A stretch of DNA of 64,000 bases from Bordetella parapertussis (GCA_943331005.2 CALQJX020000005.1:102924-166923), one strand, 5' to 3'; shown: positions 1-9,681, counted from the stretch's first letter. Numbers and translations are program-made. The notes: generated by a model from the letters alone, not told the origin.

Positions 1-133
1 TTCATAAGTATATATTTTATGGGTTCAAATATAGTGTTTTAGGAAAAAGGTAGTGAATAGTTGCTGAAAATAATATGCGTAGGGTAGCGTATGGGTAAAG
101 AGGGTGATATTTCCGTAGCAGTATAAATAGGTG

Positions 134-141
134 TAATTTTG
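134..141 (+). promoter_or_regulatory. Bacteroidota -7 box upstream of aldehyde dehydrogenase
   Basis: TAATTTTG matches the Bacteroidota TAnnTTTG -7 element and lies 22 bases before the ATG of the aldehyde dehydrogenase. No clear -33 TTTG is seen at the expected distance. Confidence 0.45.
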
Positions 142-163
142 CAGACTTAAAAATGGTATTAAT

Positions 164-1696
164 ATGAAAATGGATAAAGTACTTAGCAAGTTAGGTATAG
201 AAAAAAATAATGAAGGCGCATCTACAGGCACTAAGTGGCTGAAGAGTGGCGGCGAAAAAATAGAATCTTTCTCACCGGTAGATGGTAAGCGTATTGCTTC
301 TGTAACAGGTGTGAACAGAGACAACTATGATGAAGTGATAGGCAAGGCACAGGAAGCATTTGCGGAGTGGCGTATGTGGCCGGCACCTAAGCGCGGCGAA
401 ATAGTTCGTCAGCTGGGAGATGCTCTGAGGAAACAAAAAGAGCCACTGGGCAGACTGGTTTCTTATGAAATGGGTAAAAGCCTGCAGGAAGGCCTGGGTG
501 AAGTACAGGAAATGATAGACATATGCGACTTTGCGGTGGGCCTGTCGCGCCAGTTATATGGTCTTACCATGCATAGCGAACGTCCGTTGCACCGTATGTA
601 CGAGCAGTGGCATCCGCTGGGTGTGGTTGGTATCATCAGCGCATTCAACTTCCCTGTGGCAGTATGGAGCTGGAACAGTATGCTGGCATTCATATGCGGT
701 AATACCTGCGTGTGGAAACCATCTGAAAAAACACCGCTTTCTGCACTGGCTTGTCAGAATATCATTGCTGATGTATTTAAATCTAATAATGTACCAGAAG
801 GTGTTTGCGGCCTGATAGTAGGTGGCAGGGAAACCGGAGAGTGGATGAGTAATGATGCGCGTGTGCCCCTGGTATCGGCAACAGGATCTACCCGCATGGG
901 TAAGGTTGTTGGCGCCGCAGTAGCAGGTCGTCTTGGCCGTTCATTGCTGGAGCTTGGTGGTAACAATGCCATCATTGTATCTGAGTCTGCTGATCTGAAT
1001 ATAGCACTGCGTGCTGCTATATTTGGTGCGGTAGGAACAGCAGGACAGCGCTGCACGACCACCAGGAGGCTGATCATACATGAGAACGTATATGATGCTA
1101 TCAAGAAAAAACTGGTAGCTGCCTACAAACAACTGGTAATAGGTAATCCGCTGGATGAAACAAGTCATGTTGGTCCATTGATCGACAAAGACGCAGTAGC
1201 TGCCTATCTGAAAGCGATAGCAGAAGTGAAGAAAACAGGTGGTAAGGCAGTAGTGGCAGGCGGTGTGCTGGAAGGTGAGGGCTATGATAGCGGCTGCTAT
1301 GTGAAGCCATGCATTTTTGAAGTGCAGAACGAATGGCCAATTGTGCAGCACGAAACCTTTGCGCCAATACTTTATATAATGAAGTATAGCGCTCTGGAAG
1401 ATGCGATAGCCATGCAGAACAATGTGCCACAGGGGCTTTCATCATCGATCATGACACTTAATATGAGGGAAGCAGAATTGTTCCTCTCTCAGAAAGGCAG
1501 CGATTGTGGTATTGCTAATGTGAACATAGGTACCAGCGGTGCTGAGATAGGTGGTGCATTTGGTGGTGAAAAAGAAACAGGCGGAGGCCGTGAAAGCGGA
1601 TCGGACAGCTGGAAAGCATATATGCGCCGCCAGACCAATACCATCAACTACAGCGATCAGTTGCCACTGGCACAGGGCATAAAATTCAGTGTATAA
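164..1696 (+). CDS. ALDH7-type aldehyde dehydrogenase (aminoadipate-semialdehyde dehydrogenase-like)
   Basis: Cytosolic NAD(P)-dependent aldehyde dehydrogenase of 510 aa, full length for the family. The Rossmann-side motif ISAFNFPVAVWSWN lies near residues 158-171, the general-base glutamate is Glu263 in LLELGGNNA, and the catalytic cysteine is Cys297 in GQRCTTTRR. The QRCTTT-R-R-L context is typical of the ALDH7/antiquitin group, which oxidises alpha-aminoadipate semialdehyde in lysine breakdown; that substrate is inferred from the family, not shown. A second ATG two codons later is an equally possible start; the first is used because it follows a TAnnTTTG box. No other lysine-degradation gene is adjacent, so the gene appears to stand alone. 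Related ALDH7 enzymes can act on betaine or other aldehydes. Confidence 0.9.
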   Translation: MKMDKVLSKLGIEKNNEGASTGTKWLKSGGEKIESFSPVDGKRIASVTGVNRDNYDEVIGKAQEAFAEWRMWPAPKRGEIVRQLGDALRKQKEPLGRLVSYEMGKSLQEGLGEVQEMIDICDFAVGLSRQLYGLTMHSERPLHRMYEQWHPLGVVGIISAFNFPVAVWSWNSMLAFICGNTCVWKPSEKTPLSALACQNIIADVFKSNNVPEGVCGLIVGGRETGEWMSNDARVPLVSATGSTRMGKVVGAAVAGRLGRSLLELGGNNAIIVSESADLNIALRAAIFGAVGTAGQRCTTTRRLIIHENVYDAIKKKLVAAYKQLVIGNPLDETSHVGPLIDKDAVAAYLKAIAEVKKTGGKAVVAGGVLEGEGYDSGCYVKPCIFEVQNEWPIVQHETFAPILYIMKYSALEDAIAMQNNVPQGLSSSIMTLNMREAELFLSQKGSDCGIANVNIGTSGAEIGGAFGGEKETGGGRESGSDSWKAYMRRQTNTINYSDQLPLAQGIKFSV

Positions 1697-1720
1697 TCTG
1701 TTTTTAGAATTCTATAATTT

Positions 1721-2998
1721 ATGAAAAATATACCCATTCTTATCTTTTGCCTGGCAGTCTTTGGTACTGCCAGCGCACAGGTAAATGACTCTGCCATGAA
1801 GGTACTGATGCAGCACCGTATGTATAGCTGCAATGAGGTGGAATATAACTCGGTTTTGCAGGCACAGCGAATGTACAAGGAGAACGGTCCTGATGATTCG
1901 CTGACGGCATTGGTGGCTTTCTGGAAGAAACATTGCGATATAAGTGAGCGGATCTTCTCACTATCACTGTTTACGGCAATACGTTCCAACACCTTCAAGG
2001 AAAGCATGGATCCTAATGAATTCCTGTTATCGCGCGACATGAAGTCGTTTGATGCGGGTGATATTTATGACAATAATGTGCTGAATTACCTGAATGAATA
2101 TAAGCAGTCGTGTGAAGGGACATTTGCCAAGGAGCACTTCAATGAATGGCAGGACTGGAACTATCCGTTGCCGGTGAACAATGAAGAGTATTATAGTTTT
2201 TACAAAAAATACTATTCCTTTCTGAAGCGCATGGCGGCTTCTATGATAGGCAAGCGGAAGTATAGCCCGGTAGAGGATTTTCTGTTGCATTTCTATGCAA
2301 ATCCCGACAGTGTAAAGTTCTCTGCTCTGGAGACAGCAACTTACGACAGTACAGTGCTGCAGGATAAATACAAGATCTACCGCAAATATAACAGGGACAT
2401 ACATGGAGTAAGCAGTAATCTGCATCTCGGTATGTGGGTGCCGAACGGCGCATTATCTCTGCTCGGTAGTCATCCGTATATGACCTATGCATTTGGTGGC
2501 AGGTCTGAAGCGTTTCTTTTCGAAATGATCATTGGTTTCAGGCCGGGTAGTTCGCCGAATAACTATCAGGTTGAACGGTTCGATTCAGTGTATACATCAG
2601 ATAACTTTCTGAGCTGGTACACAGGGTTTGATATGGGTACCAAGCTATACAGAACCAAAAAGAGTGAACTGGATCTGCTGTGGGGCGTTGGATATGAAGA
2701 GCTGCAGGTGCTGAGCATCTACTATGCTGATGCCGGGGTCTCTACTTCTACTAATTCCATTACCAAGTCTATCAATACATTCTATGCCAATGCAGGATTG
2801 GGCTATAGATTCTATATCACTAACAAGGTGACCAAAAACAACAATCATCTTCGTCGTTATATTTCACTGCAGGCAAAGTATAACTATGCTAACTATGTCA
2901 ATAAAGGTGGTAGTGATCTTACAGGTAATTATGTGACCATAGGTCTTGTATATGGTGTCTATACTAATACCTACAAGAAATACAAGTTGGTTGATTAA
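1721..2998 (+). CDS. Secreted protein of unknown function with possible beta-barrel C-terminus
   Basis: A 425-aa protein with a clear signal peptide (MKNIPILIFCLAVFGTASAQ, likely cleaved before or after the Gln). No known enzyme motif was recognised. The first 220 residues are mixed and charged. From about residue 230 the sequence alternates aromatic, glycine and polar residues (for example AFGGRSEAF, DLLWGVGYEE, NAGLGYRFYI, YVTIGLVYGVYTNTY), as in outer-membrane beta-barrel strands, and it ends close to the last strand. The gene starts 24 bases after the aldehyde dehydrogenase stop and may be cotranscribed with it. It ends at a strong hairpin shared with the convergent SulP gene. Outer-membrane location is an inference. 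Confidence 0.75.
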   Translation: MKNIPILIFCLAVFGTASAQVNDSAMKVLMQHRMYSCNEVEYNSVLQAQRMYKENGPDDSLTALVAFWKKHCDISERIFSLSLFTAIRSNTFKESMDPNEFLLSRDMKSFDAGDIYDNNVLNYLNEYKQSCEGTFAKEHFNEWQDWNYPLPVNNEEYYSFYKKYYSFLKRMAASMIGKRKYSPVEDFLLHFYANPDSVKFSALETATYDSTVLQDKYKIYRKYNRDIHGVSSNLHLGMWVPNGALSLLGSHPYMTYAFGGRSEAFLFEMIIGFRPGSSPNNYQVERFDSVYTSDNFLSWYTGFDMGTKLYRTKKSELDLLWGVGYEELQVLSIYYADAGVSTSTNSITKSINTFYANAGLGYRFYITNKVTKNNNHLRRYISLQAKYNYANYVNKGGSDLTGNYVTIGLVYGVYTNTYKKYKLVD

Positions 2999-3031
2999 TT
3001 GGTCAACCAGTTTATTAAACTATTAAAATGC

Positions 3032-3057
3032 AAAGGGACGCCATTTGGCGTCCCTTT
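3032..3057. terminator. Bidirectional intrinsic terminator
   Basis: Perfect 11-bp stem AAAGGGACGCC with a 4-base loop ATTT and its exact complement, flanked by A-rich and T-rich edges. It lies between the convergent barrel-like gene and the SulP gene and can serve both strands. Confidence 0.85.
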
Positions 3058-3078
3058 GTTATGTGGTCTATGGGGCTG

Positions 3079-4698
3079 TTATCCCTTGGTGAGTTTCCTT
3101 GCTGCCAACGGATGTCCGGAGATGGGTTTGTGGTTGTCAAGACCAATGATGCTGAACTTGCCACCTGAGCTGATATAATCGTTCTCGTAATGATGCAGGT
3201 GCTCCATTACTGTATGATCTACAAGCCTTGCTGCAGAGAGGTCTATAGTTACATCTTTGCCTTTTGGTATAGCATCGAGCCGTTTTTTCAGCCCTATGAA
3301 ATTGGAGAATACGGCAGCGTTGAACACATCTACTCTGTACACATCGGTGTCTTCCATGTGCAGTATCTCTATTACCGGTTTGAACACACTTTTCAAAGGC
3401 AAACCATTGATGAGGTGAATAACGATCTTGGTGATGATACCAGCAGCGATTCCCAGCAGCAGGTCTGTAGCCAGCGTGACAATGATGGTAATGATGAAGA
3501 TGGCCAACTGCTCTGCGCCCTTGTGCAGGGTATGTGCAAACTCTTTTGGTGATGCCAGTCTGAAGCCTGTGTAGATAAGCATAGCAGCCAATGCCGCAGA
3601 AGGGATCTGTGTGATGAGTGTGCCGGCCAATGCCACAAAGAGCAGCAGGAACAAACCATGATAGAAATTAGCCCATTTTGTTTTAGCACCATTGCTCACG
3701 TTGGCCGAAGAACGAACGATCTCAGAGATCATTGGCAGTCCACCCACCAGACCAGCCAGCGTATTGCCTATGCCCACACCTACGAGGTCTTTGTTGAGGT
3801 TTGATTTGCGTTTGTAGGGATCTATCATATCTATGGCTTTGCCACTAAGCAGGGATTCAAGACTGCCTACGAGTGCGAACATAATTATGTACTTAATACT
3901 GATTGCAGAGGTTGCCTGAGAGAAGTCGGGGAAGGTAATGGCACTGGAAAGATCTTTTGGCAACTGCACGAGGAAGCTAGGACCGATAGTGTAGTTGTGA
4001 TGATCGAGGAAGAGATAGAGGTGCTCGTGCTCCAGATCGAAGTAGTGACCCAGCGGAATAGCGATCACTATGACCAGCAACTGAGCAGGTATCTTCTTAA
4101 TGTTCTTGTTTTTGATGAGCGGGAACAGGAACAGAATGAGCAGGGATACCAGTCCAATGATGAATACTTCGGGGTTCATGTTGGAGATTGCTCCGGGTAT
4201 TTCTTTGGTCAGTTCCAGCGTGTTCTTGCTTACTGCCTTTACGCCTGTAAGGATGAATAGCTGCTTGATGATGATGGTGATACCGATTGCGGCCATCATG
4301 CCATGTATGGCAGCAGACGGGAAGAAGTCGCCGAGTACACCGCTACGCAGCAGTCCGAATAATACCTGTATGATACCTGCAATGACAACAACAGCCAGCG
4401 TGAGCTTATAGCCGACCATCGGGTCGCCCTTGCCCAGCTCGTCTACAGCGCCAACAGCAATTACTATGAGGCCAGCTGCAGGGCCTTTGATGGTGAGCTC
4501 TGAGCCGCCCAGAAAAGACACTACCATGCCGCCTATTATTGCGGTGAGAATACCTGCAACAGGCGGGAAGCCGCTAGCCTTGGAAATGGCAAGACACAAC
4601 GGGAGTGCAATGAGGAATACCAGAAAGCCTGAAAGTGCATCGCTTTTGAAGTTTTCTTTGAAGCCTTTGAAGCCACTTGATGGGATGGAACTATTCAT
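3079..4698 (-). CDS. SulP-family anion (bicarbonate/sulfate) transporter with STAS domain
   Basis: Inner-membrane SulP/SLC26 transporter of 539 aa. About a dozen hydrophobic segments cover residues 20-430; the start of the transport domain shows LIALPLCLAISKASGFPP and TIKGPAAGLIVIAVGA. A C-terminal STAS domain (about residues 445-535) contains VTIDLSAARLVDHTVMEHL. SulP proteins carry sulfate, bicarbonate or other anions. Its place as third gene after dabA and dabB on the same strand, 59 bases after the dabB stop, suggests an inorganic-carbon role such as BicA-type bicarbonate uptake. Substrate is inferred from context; sulfate remains possible. No carbonic anhydrase follows it. Confidence 0.88.
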   Translation of the reverse strand: MNSSIPSSGFKGFKENFKSDALSGFLVFLIALPLCLAISKASGFPPVAGILTAIIGGMVVSFLGGSELTIKGPAAGLIVIAVGAVDELGKGDPMVGYKLTLAVVVIAGIIQVLFGLLRSGVLGDFFPSAAIHGMMAAIGITIIIKQLFILTGVKAVSKNTLELTKEIPGAISNMNPEVFIIGLVSLLILFLFPLIKNKNIKKIPAQLLVIVIAIPLGHYFDLEHEHLYLFLDHHNYTIGPSFLVQLPKDLSSAITFPDFSQATSAISIKYIIMFALVGSLESLLSGKAIDMIDPYKRKSNLNKDLVGVGIGNTLAGLVGGLPMISEIVRSSANVSNGAKTKWANFYHGLFLLLFVALAGTLITQIPSAALAAMLIYTGFRLASPKEFAHTLHKGAEQLAIFIITIIVTLATDLLLGIAAGIITKIVIHLINGLPLKSVFKPVIEILHMEDTDVYRVDVFNAAVFSNFIGLKKRLDAIPKGKDVTIDLSAARLVDHTVMEHLHHYENDYISSGGKFSIIGLDNHKPISGHPLAARKLTKG

Positions 4699-4757
4699 GT
4701 TTTATAATTATTTGAAGAGGTTTGGTGAATAATGTTGATTTGAGTAGTGTTTGTTTA

Positions 4758-6626
4758 CTATGAAGAGCGGTATGCCATATCGTAAGGAGAATGGACGTGT
4801 GGACCGAGGAATACACGTGCATAGATGCGGATAAGGGATAGCCCGTCGAGAATGAAAATGAGAGCAGCCATGAATGCCAGCAATCCCTGTCCTTCGTGTA
4901 TATGTGTGAAGATGAGATCTTCGCCAATAAATGTGGGGCTGATGGGGAAGCCGGAAGCGCCGAGACAAGCTATGAGAAAGGCAACTGCTATACCCGGATG
5001 TTTGTAGGCATGACCATGGAAACGGTCGAGATCTACAGCTGTTTCTTTTTTCTTCAGGTAGCGCAATACCAGTATGCCCATAGTGCCCAATACTACAATG
5101 CCGCTGAGGTACATATGTATCTGAGTGAAACGGAACTGTTCGTTGAACGCCACTGCCAATGCTACCCAGAAGTGGCTCATGAGAATGAGTATCCAGCTGA
5201 GCATGACACTTTTTCTTTTCACAAAAGACTTGAGTACCAACAACACACCGATGGCCATAAATAAATATGGCAGGTATTGCAGCATGGTTGCCGGCACTAC
5301 TTGTTTGTTATAGACACAATAGAGTCCCAGCAGATAGAGCGGAATGGATGTAGCCAGTATCAAACGTGCATTCAGAAAGTTGAGCGCGGTGCCGGCTGTT
5401 TTTACGGGATTCCATAGAAAGCGATACATGAAAGAATCGAGGTTCCATTCCTGCAGCGATAGCGTGTAGAAAGTGTACCTGATCTTTTTGGGTATCAGTC
5501 CTTCGAAGCGGTCTTTGTGCGGTTTGAAGTTGTAGAACTGTTCTCTGATGAGGTAGCTGACAACAGATGGAGATACCAGTAGCTGATAGGTTCTGAGGAA
5601 TGCGTTTGCCGCAAAGTGGAAGAGGGCAAGATTCTCGAAGCCAAGGGCTATCTCTATGAAAATGATGCCAATCTGTGAAATAGAAGAATATGCTACCTGA
5701 CTTTTTACGGAAGATTGCGCACGTGCTATACCTATTGTTACGATACTGGTAGCCATACCCAGTAATGCAATGAAGATGCGCACCGAATGCTGATGTTCCC
5801 AGAACGGATAGGTGCGCAGCATGAGGAATACACCAAGATGCACAGACAGTGAACCATAAAAAATGGCACTGGATGGAGTAGGGCCTTCCATGGCACGAGG
5901 CAGCCAGGATGAGAATGGCAGCAGGGCCGATTTGGCTGATGCAGATAGCAGGATCATAAGAGAAATAAACACCCCTATGAGGCTATGGTGCAGCAACTGA
6001 TCGTGGACGAGCACAAAGTTGTTGAGCTTGAGGAACGAAATATTATCGTGCCACAGGTGGTGGCTCATCCACATAGCCAGTATAAGACCTACATCTCCTA
6101 TGCGGTAAATGGAAAACACCTTTACTGCATTCTTTACAGGCAGATATCTGTTTCTGTAGAATGCGATAAGCAGGAAGGATGAAACACCCAGTATCTCCCA
6201 ACCTATGAACAGTGTTTCCAGATTGCCGGATAGCACCGCCATGTTGTAGCCCATGTAGAAGAACAGCATAGTGTTGAAGAAGCGTTTGTAGCCTGTTTCG
6301 CGGTGCATGTAGTACCTGCTGTATATAGTAATGAGCAGGGTGATGAATGAGCCAACGAACAGGTATACAGCCGTGATACGATCGAAATAGAAATCGATAT
6401 AGAATTCGTAGCCGGGTGCTTTGTAGAGTGCCAGTTCTTTTATGTTCACATTGGGTCTTCCGTTCATTAACCACAAAGCAGCGAGGCTGATGAAGGTAAT
6501 GACATGAGTTGCAGTAGTGAACAAGGTGACACCGGATATCAGTTTTTCTTTATTGCCCGGAACGAGCAGGCTGATAAAGAATCCCAGTACAGGGATCAGT
6601 ATCAGCATCTCTAATAATAGTTCCAT
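4758..6626 (-). CDS. dabB: DabB: NuoL/MrpA-like membrane subunit of the DAB inorganic-carbon pump
   Basis: Polytopic membrane protein of 622 aa related to proton-conducting subunits of complex I. Visible landmarks are GWEILGVSSFLLIAFY (the GWE glutamate kept), SAKSALLPFSSWLPRAMEGPTP, and KSQVAYSSISQIGIIF. Compared with NuoL, the histidine usually following the PTPxSA helix is Tyr (AIFYG), and the downstream HAFFKA-type helix reads NAFLRT, so a lysine is replaced by Arg. DabB pairs with DabA and is thought to couple ion flow to CO2 hydration. It starts 13 bases after the dabA stop, which argues against an ordinary NADH dehydrogenase or Mrp subunit: no other Nuo or Mrp gene is present. Confidence 0.88.
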   Translation of the reverse strand: MELLLEMLILIPVLGFFISLLVPGNKEKLISGVTLFTTATHVITFISLAALWLMNGRPNVNIKELALYKAPGYEFYIDFYFDRITAVYLFVGSFITLLITIYSRYYMHRETGYKRFFNTMLFFYMGYNMAVLSGNLETLFIGWEILGVSSFLLIAFYRNRYLPVKNAVKVFSIYRIGDVGLILAMWMSHHLWHDNISFLKLNNFVLVHDQLLHHSLIGVFISLMILLSASAKSALLPFSSWLPRAMEGPTPSSAIFYGSLSVHLGVFLMLRTYPFWEHQHSVRIFIALLGMATSIVTIGIARAQSSVKSQVAYSSISQIGIIFIEIALGFENLALFHFAANAFLRTYQLLVSPSVVSYLIREQFYNFKPHKDRFEGLIPKKIRYTFYTLSLQEWNLDSFMYRFLWNPVKTAGTALNFLNARLILATSIPLYLLGLYCVYNKQVVPATMLQYLPYLFMAIGVLLVLKSFVKRKSVMLSWILILMSHFWVALAVAFNEQFRFTQIHMYLSGIVVLGTMGILVLRYLKKKETAVDLDRFHGHAYKHPGIAVAFLIACLGASGFPISPTFIGEDLIFTHIHEGQGLLAFMAALIFILDGLSLIRIYARVFLGPHVHSPYDMAYRSS

Positions 6627-6639
6627 AATTCTCTTTTTT

Positions 6640-9180
6640 TTATGATATCAGATAAACGGAAGGTTGTTCTTTCAATGGTTCTTCGGCCATTTCCGGCGGA
6701 TATACCGGTGTGTCGCGGTTATCGGCGAGGTATGGTTTGAACTGCCCTTTATGAAAATAGAGGAGCTCCTGAGTAGCAGGGTTGATAACTGCAAGATGTA
6801 TCCATTCGTTGATGAACCAGTTCCAGGTATCCTTGTTGCTACGAATCACTTGCATGACCGTATCTGGGTACTGCTCTACCACAAAGAACATACGTACCGG
6901 TTCGTGCAGGTCTATCATCTGGCTGGGCAGACCGGTGCGCAGGTCGCCCTCTATACCATTTGCTACACCAATCAGTCCCATCACATTGTGCGGCAGTTTG
7001 GTGCTGGCTCCCAGCTTCTGGTTGTCTACCCGCGAGAAGTAATACTCCAGATTGATGCCGCCGCACACTGGTGCTGCTGCTATCAGTATGTTGGAGAGTA
7101 GTTCGCCCTTTGGATCCAGCCTGTAATCATATGAATTGAGGAATGCGCGCCTGTCCATGAACAGCCCATGCGATAATTCCCTTCTGCCAATGATGGTGAA
7201 CGCATTGTTGGAGTGGTTCAGTTCGGGACGAGGTTCGAACAATGATACCGACCTTAGCCGTATGCGGTCATGTGCTTTTTCGGGTGATAGCAGGCTTGCT
7301 TCCGGATCGAGGCGGCGAGCCCTTTCGCGTGCATTGTGGTCCAGCGCCTCATTGAATACTTCTGTATTTCTTTTGTGTGCACCTGCATTCGTTGCAGAAA
7401 GAACATTTTCGTCATAGAACATGATATCATCACGGCTGGTATCATGCAGGGCGCCCACAAACTGAGTGTTGGCGGGTATTACTATACCCCTATGTCTCAA
7501 TATTTCTCTAACTCCCTCGTGGTTGCCCATAAAGGCAAATACGCGGGCATTTACAGAACCCGGTCTGCCAGAGCAGGCGCCGCAATCGTAGGCGGCATAG
7601 TGCGGGTTATTGATGCTGCTGGAACCATGCCCCACTACATATATGACAGGCGAGAAGTTCTTTACCAGACCAATACTTTTCAGCAGACCTTCTACCCGGT
7701 TGGCCATTTCTGTAACGGTATAGCCGGGATTCAGTTTGCCTTCATGGTTATGTTCGTGACCTTTGTTTTCTATGTCCAGAGTTGAGTACTCATCCATATG
7801 ATTGAATGAATAGGCCATAGCAGTGGTAAGGGCAGGCCTGAAGATATTTATTGCCAGCCTGAATGCAGATAGAATGCCCAACGCCTGAGATGCGAACCAG
7901 CCAGTTGAGAGCGAGTTGGTATGTCTGGTGAAGTGAACGTCTTTCCTGTTCTTATTGCGGGTTTCATTTTCCCTGACAATGAAAGCAGGACTGACCGGAG
8001 CCGGGCACTGCTTGGTGTGGAACTTGCCATGTTCCGGCTGGAAATAGAATTCTACACTGAAGAAGCCGGGCGTACCATAGGTGACACATGAGGGGTCGGT
8101 TTGTTCCAGATGTCTGCGTATGGAACATTCCCTGTCATCAATACAAAACAGGCCCTGAAAAGAGGGGATGTTATGGTTTTCCTGCTGGTGCCTTTTTGAA
8201 TTTGCTCGGATACTACCCAGTACCTTGTCGTAATAGGTCCATTCGTAGGCGTCTTGCAGTATGCCTACTACAATATCTCTTTCTGTGATCTCTACAGGTG
8301 CAAAGAGTGCAACCGGTCGTTGTTTCATGATAGCCGATAGCGGCTTCCATTTATTATTCAACCTGAAGTTGAGGGCATCCAGTTCCAGCAGGCACTCAAA
8401 TATGATGAGTTCGCGAAGGGTGATGGCCCGGGTATCGAGCAGTGTTTCGGGATTGTCTTCTACTACCGATACCATGCCCGACCAGCCCTGATGGGCAAAC
8501 TGCTGATCGAAGATATATTGTTCGTAGAGCGATTCGTCTCCGGTGAGCTGTTGCAAAAGCCCTGTGAGCGTATAGTTTCCGCTGAGCAGTATCTTTTTTA
8601 CAGCACTGGTCCTGAAGAAGCTGGTGAAGCTGTTTCTTTCCAGTTCGGTAACAGAATCGAGGAAACCCTTGCCGGTAACCGGGAAGCGCGAAATAGAAAT
8701 GCCCTGATCGAGGTAGCTGCATAGCACCCTGAAGAGGGTAGGGTGTACCAGTGAGTCGAGATCGGTACGGTATTCGCTTTTCCATAAAGATCTGAGCGCA
8801 CCAATGCGAGCTTCGGCCTGATGGAAGGAATCTTTCCTGAATGTAATATCCATCCACTCATGTACATCCAGTCCGCGGCTTTCTATAGCACGCTTCATCA
8901 TATCCTCGCTTATTTTGCCGGACTGATAAAGTTCTTTGTATTCGTGCAGTGAGATGGAGCCCTTGAACCCGAACTTTACTGAAGCGTCGATTATGGCTTC
9001 GTAGAATGGCAGATGCTGGAAGGCATGTAATGTGTTGTGGTGAATGAAATCCTTAAGCGGAGCTTGCGCAGGCAGATAGTGTTTCAGTTCGTGAAGCGTG
9101 TGTGCCTCATCGAAATGATGGTGTATTGCAGTATCTGTTGCATGCTCAAGCCCGACCTGTATAATGGTGTTATACGACAT
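6640..9180 (-). CDS. dabA: DabA: DUF2309 (UPF0753) zinc-dependent carbonic-anhydrase-like subunit of DAB
   Basis: An 846-aa cytoplasmic-side protein of the DUF2309 family. The four residues known to bind zinc in Halothiobacillus DabA have clear counterparts: Cys346 and Asp348 in LFCIDDRECS, His518 in VVGHGSSS, and Cys533 in YDCGACSG. The site is thus intact, and the protein should act as a vectorial, beta-carbonic-anhydrase-like CO2 hydratase when joined to DabB. It is the first gene of a minus-strand operon dabA-dabB-SulP. The ATG at 9180 gives the typical N-terminus. No exact -7 box was found just upstream. The family role is established; the activity in this organism is inferred. Confidence 0.93.
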   Translation of the reverse strand: MSYNTIIQVGLEHATDTAIHHHFDEAHTLHELKHYLPAQAPLKDFIHHNTLHAFQHLPFYEAIIDASVKFGFKGSISLHEYKELYQSGKISEDMMKRAIESRGLDVHEWMDITFRKDSFHQAEARIGALRSLWKSEYRTDLDSLVHPTLFRVLCSYLDQGISISRFPVTGKGFLDSVTELERNSFTSFFRTSAVKKILLSGNYTLTGLLQQLTGDESLYEQYIFDQQFAHQGWSGMVSVVEDNPETLLDTRAITLRELIIFECLLELDALNFRLNNKWKPLSAIMKQRPVALFAPVEITERDIVVGILQDAYEWTYYDKVLGSIRANSKRHQQENHNIPSFQGLFCIDDRECSIRRHLEQTDPSCVTYGTPGFFSVEFYFQPEHGKFHTKQCPAPVSPAFIVRENETRNKNRKDVHFTRHTNSLSTGWFASQALGILSAFRLAINIFRPALTTAMAYSFNHMDEYSTLDIENKGHEHNHEGKLNPGYTVTEMANRVEGLLKSIGLVKNFSPVIYVVGHGSSSINNPHYAAYDCGACSGRPGSVNARVFAFMGNHEGVREILRHRGIVIPANTQFVGALHDTSRDDIMFYDENVLSATNAGAHKRNTEVFNEALDHNARERARRLDPEASLLSPEKAHDRIRLRSVSLFEPRPELNHSNNAFTIIGRRELSHGLFMDRRAFLNSYDYRLDPKGELLSNILIAAAPVCGGINLEYYFSRVDNQKLGASTKLPHNVMGLIGVANGIEGDLRTGLPSQMIDLHEPVRMFFVVEQYPDTVMQVIRSNKDTWNWFINEWIHLAVINPATQELLYFHKGQFKPYLADNRDTPVYPPEMAEEPLKEQPSVYLIS

Positions 9181-9287
9181 AGCTTATGTAGTGTAAATGA
9201 AAAAATCAATGGAATGATACCTTCCGGAACGGAAAGCACGAAAAGCACACTACCCCTTGAGGTGTGCGCAGCAAAAAAGGAATGGAT

Positions 9288-9668
9288 CTAAATTCTGAAA
9301 ACCTGAAAAAGAATATCGGCGCCGGGAAGGGAGTCCTTGATGGCGCTGATGAAATGAACCAGGAAGTGCTTGTTCTCTATAGAGAAGACCGGAATATAAC
9401 TGTAGGTCTCGAAATTGAGGAACAGGGCGTTTTTGAAAGATTCGCTGAAATCATCGTCGTCACGTTCTTCTTCGTTGAAGAATTGTTCCGATTCGAATTG
9501 TTTGTCCCAGCTGTTTACTTTGGCATGGTTGCGGTCTCCGGTATTGTTTTCGGCGACTATCCTGATTTGCCGGGCTGCATTTGCGGCAGTGGTAATATCG
9601 GGCATGCTACCGGTGCACAGTCTGAGGACCGTATATAATGCAACCAGTATGTATAGCCGGATCTTCAT
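9288..9668 (-). CDS. Small secreted or anchored protein of unknown function upstream of dabA
   Basis: A 126-aa protein starting MKIRLYILVALYTVLRLCTG, a plausible signal peptide, followed by a polar region, a run of acidic residues (EEERDDDDFSES) and an aromatic-rich tail. The frame stays open further upstream, but the ATG at 9668 is preferred because it is followed by a signal-peptide-like segment and preceded by a TATGTTTG -7 box. No family was recognised. It lies 107 bases before dabA on the same strand, so it could be the first gene of the DAB operon or an independent short gene. Function unknown. Confidence 0.6.
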   Translation of the reverse strand: MKIRLYILVALYTVLRLCTGSMPDITTAANAARQIRIVAENNTGDRNHAKVNSWDKQFESEQFFNEEERDDDDFSESFKNALFLNFETYSYIPVFSIENKHFLVHFISAIKDSLPGADILFQVFRI

Positions 9669-9681
9669 AAAACCAGTAATG

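Noticed and set aside
1..163. Possible end of an upstream gene on the minus strand
   Set aside because: A short open frame (25-324) there overlaps the aldehyde dehydrogenase start, has low-complexity hydrophobic translation and no family marks.
4758..6626. NADH dehydrogenase or Mrp antiporter subunit
   Set aside because: No other Nuo or Mrp genes are adjacent and the gene follows dabA by 13 bases, so DabB is the better call.
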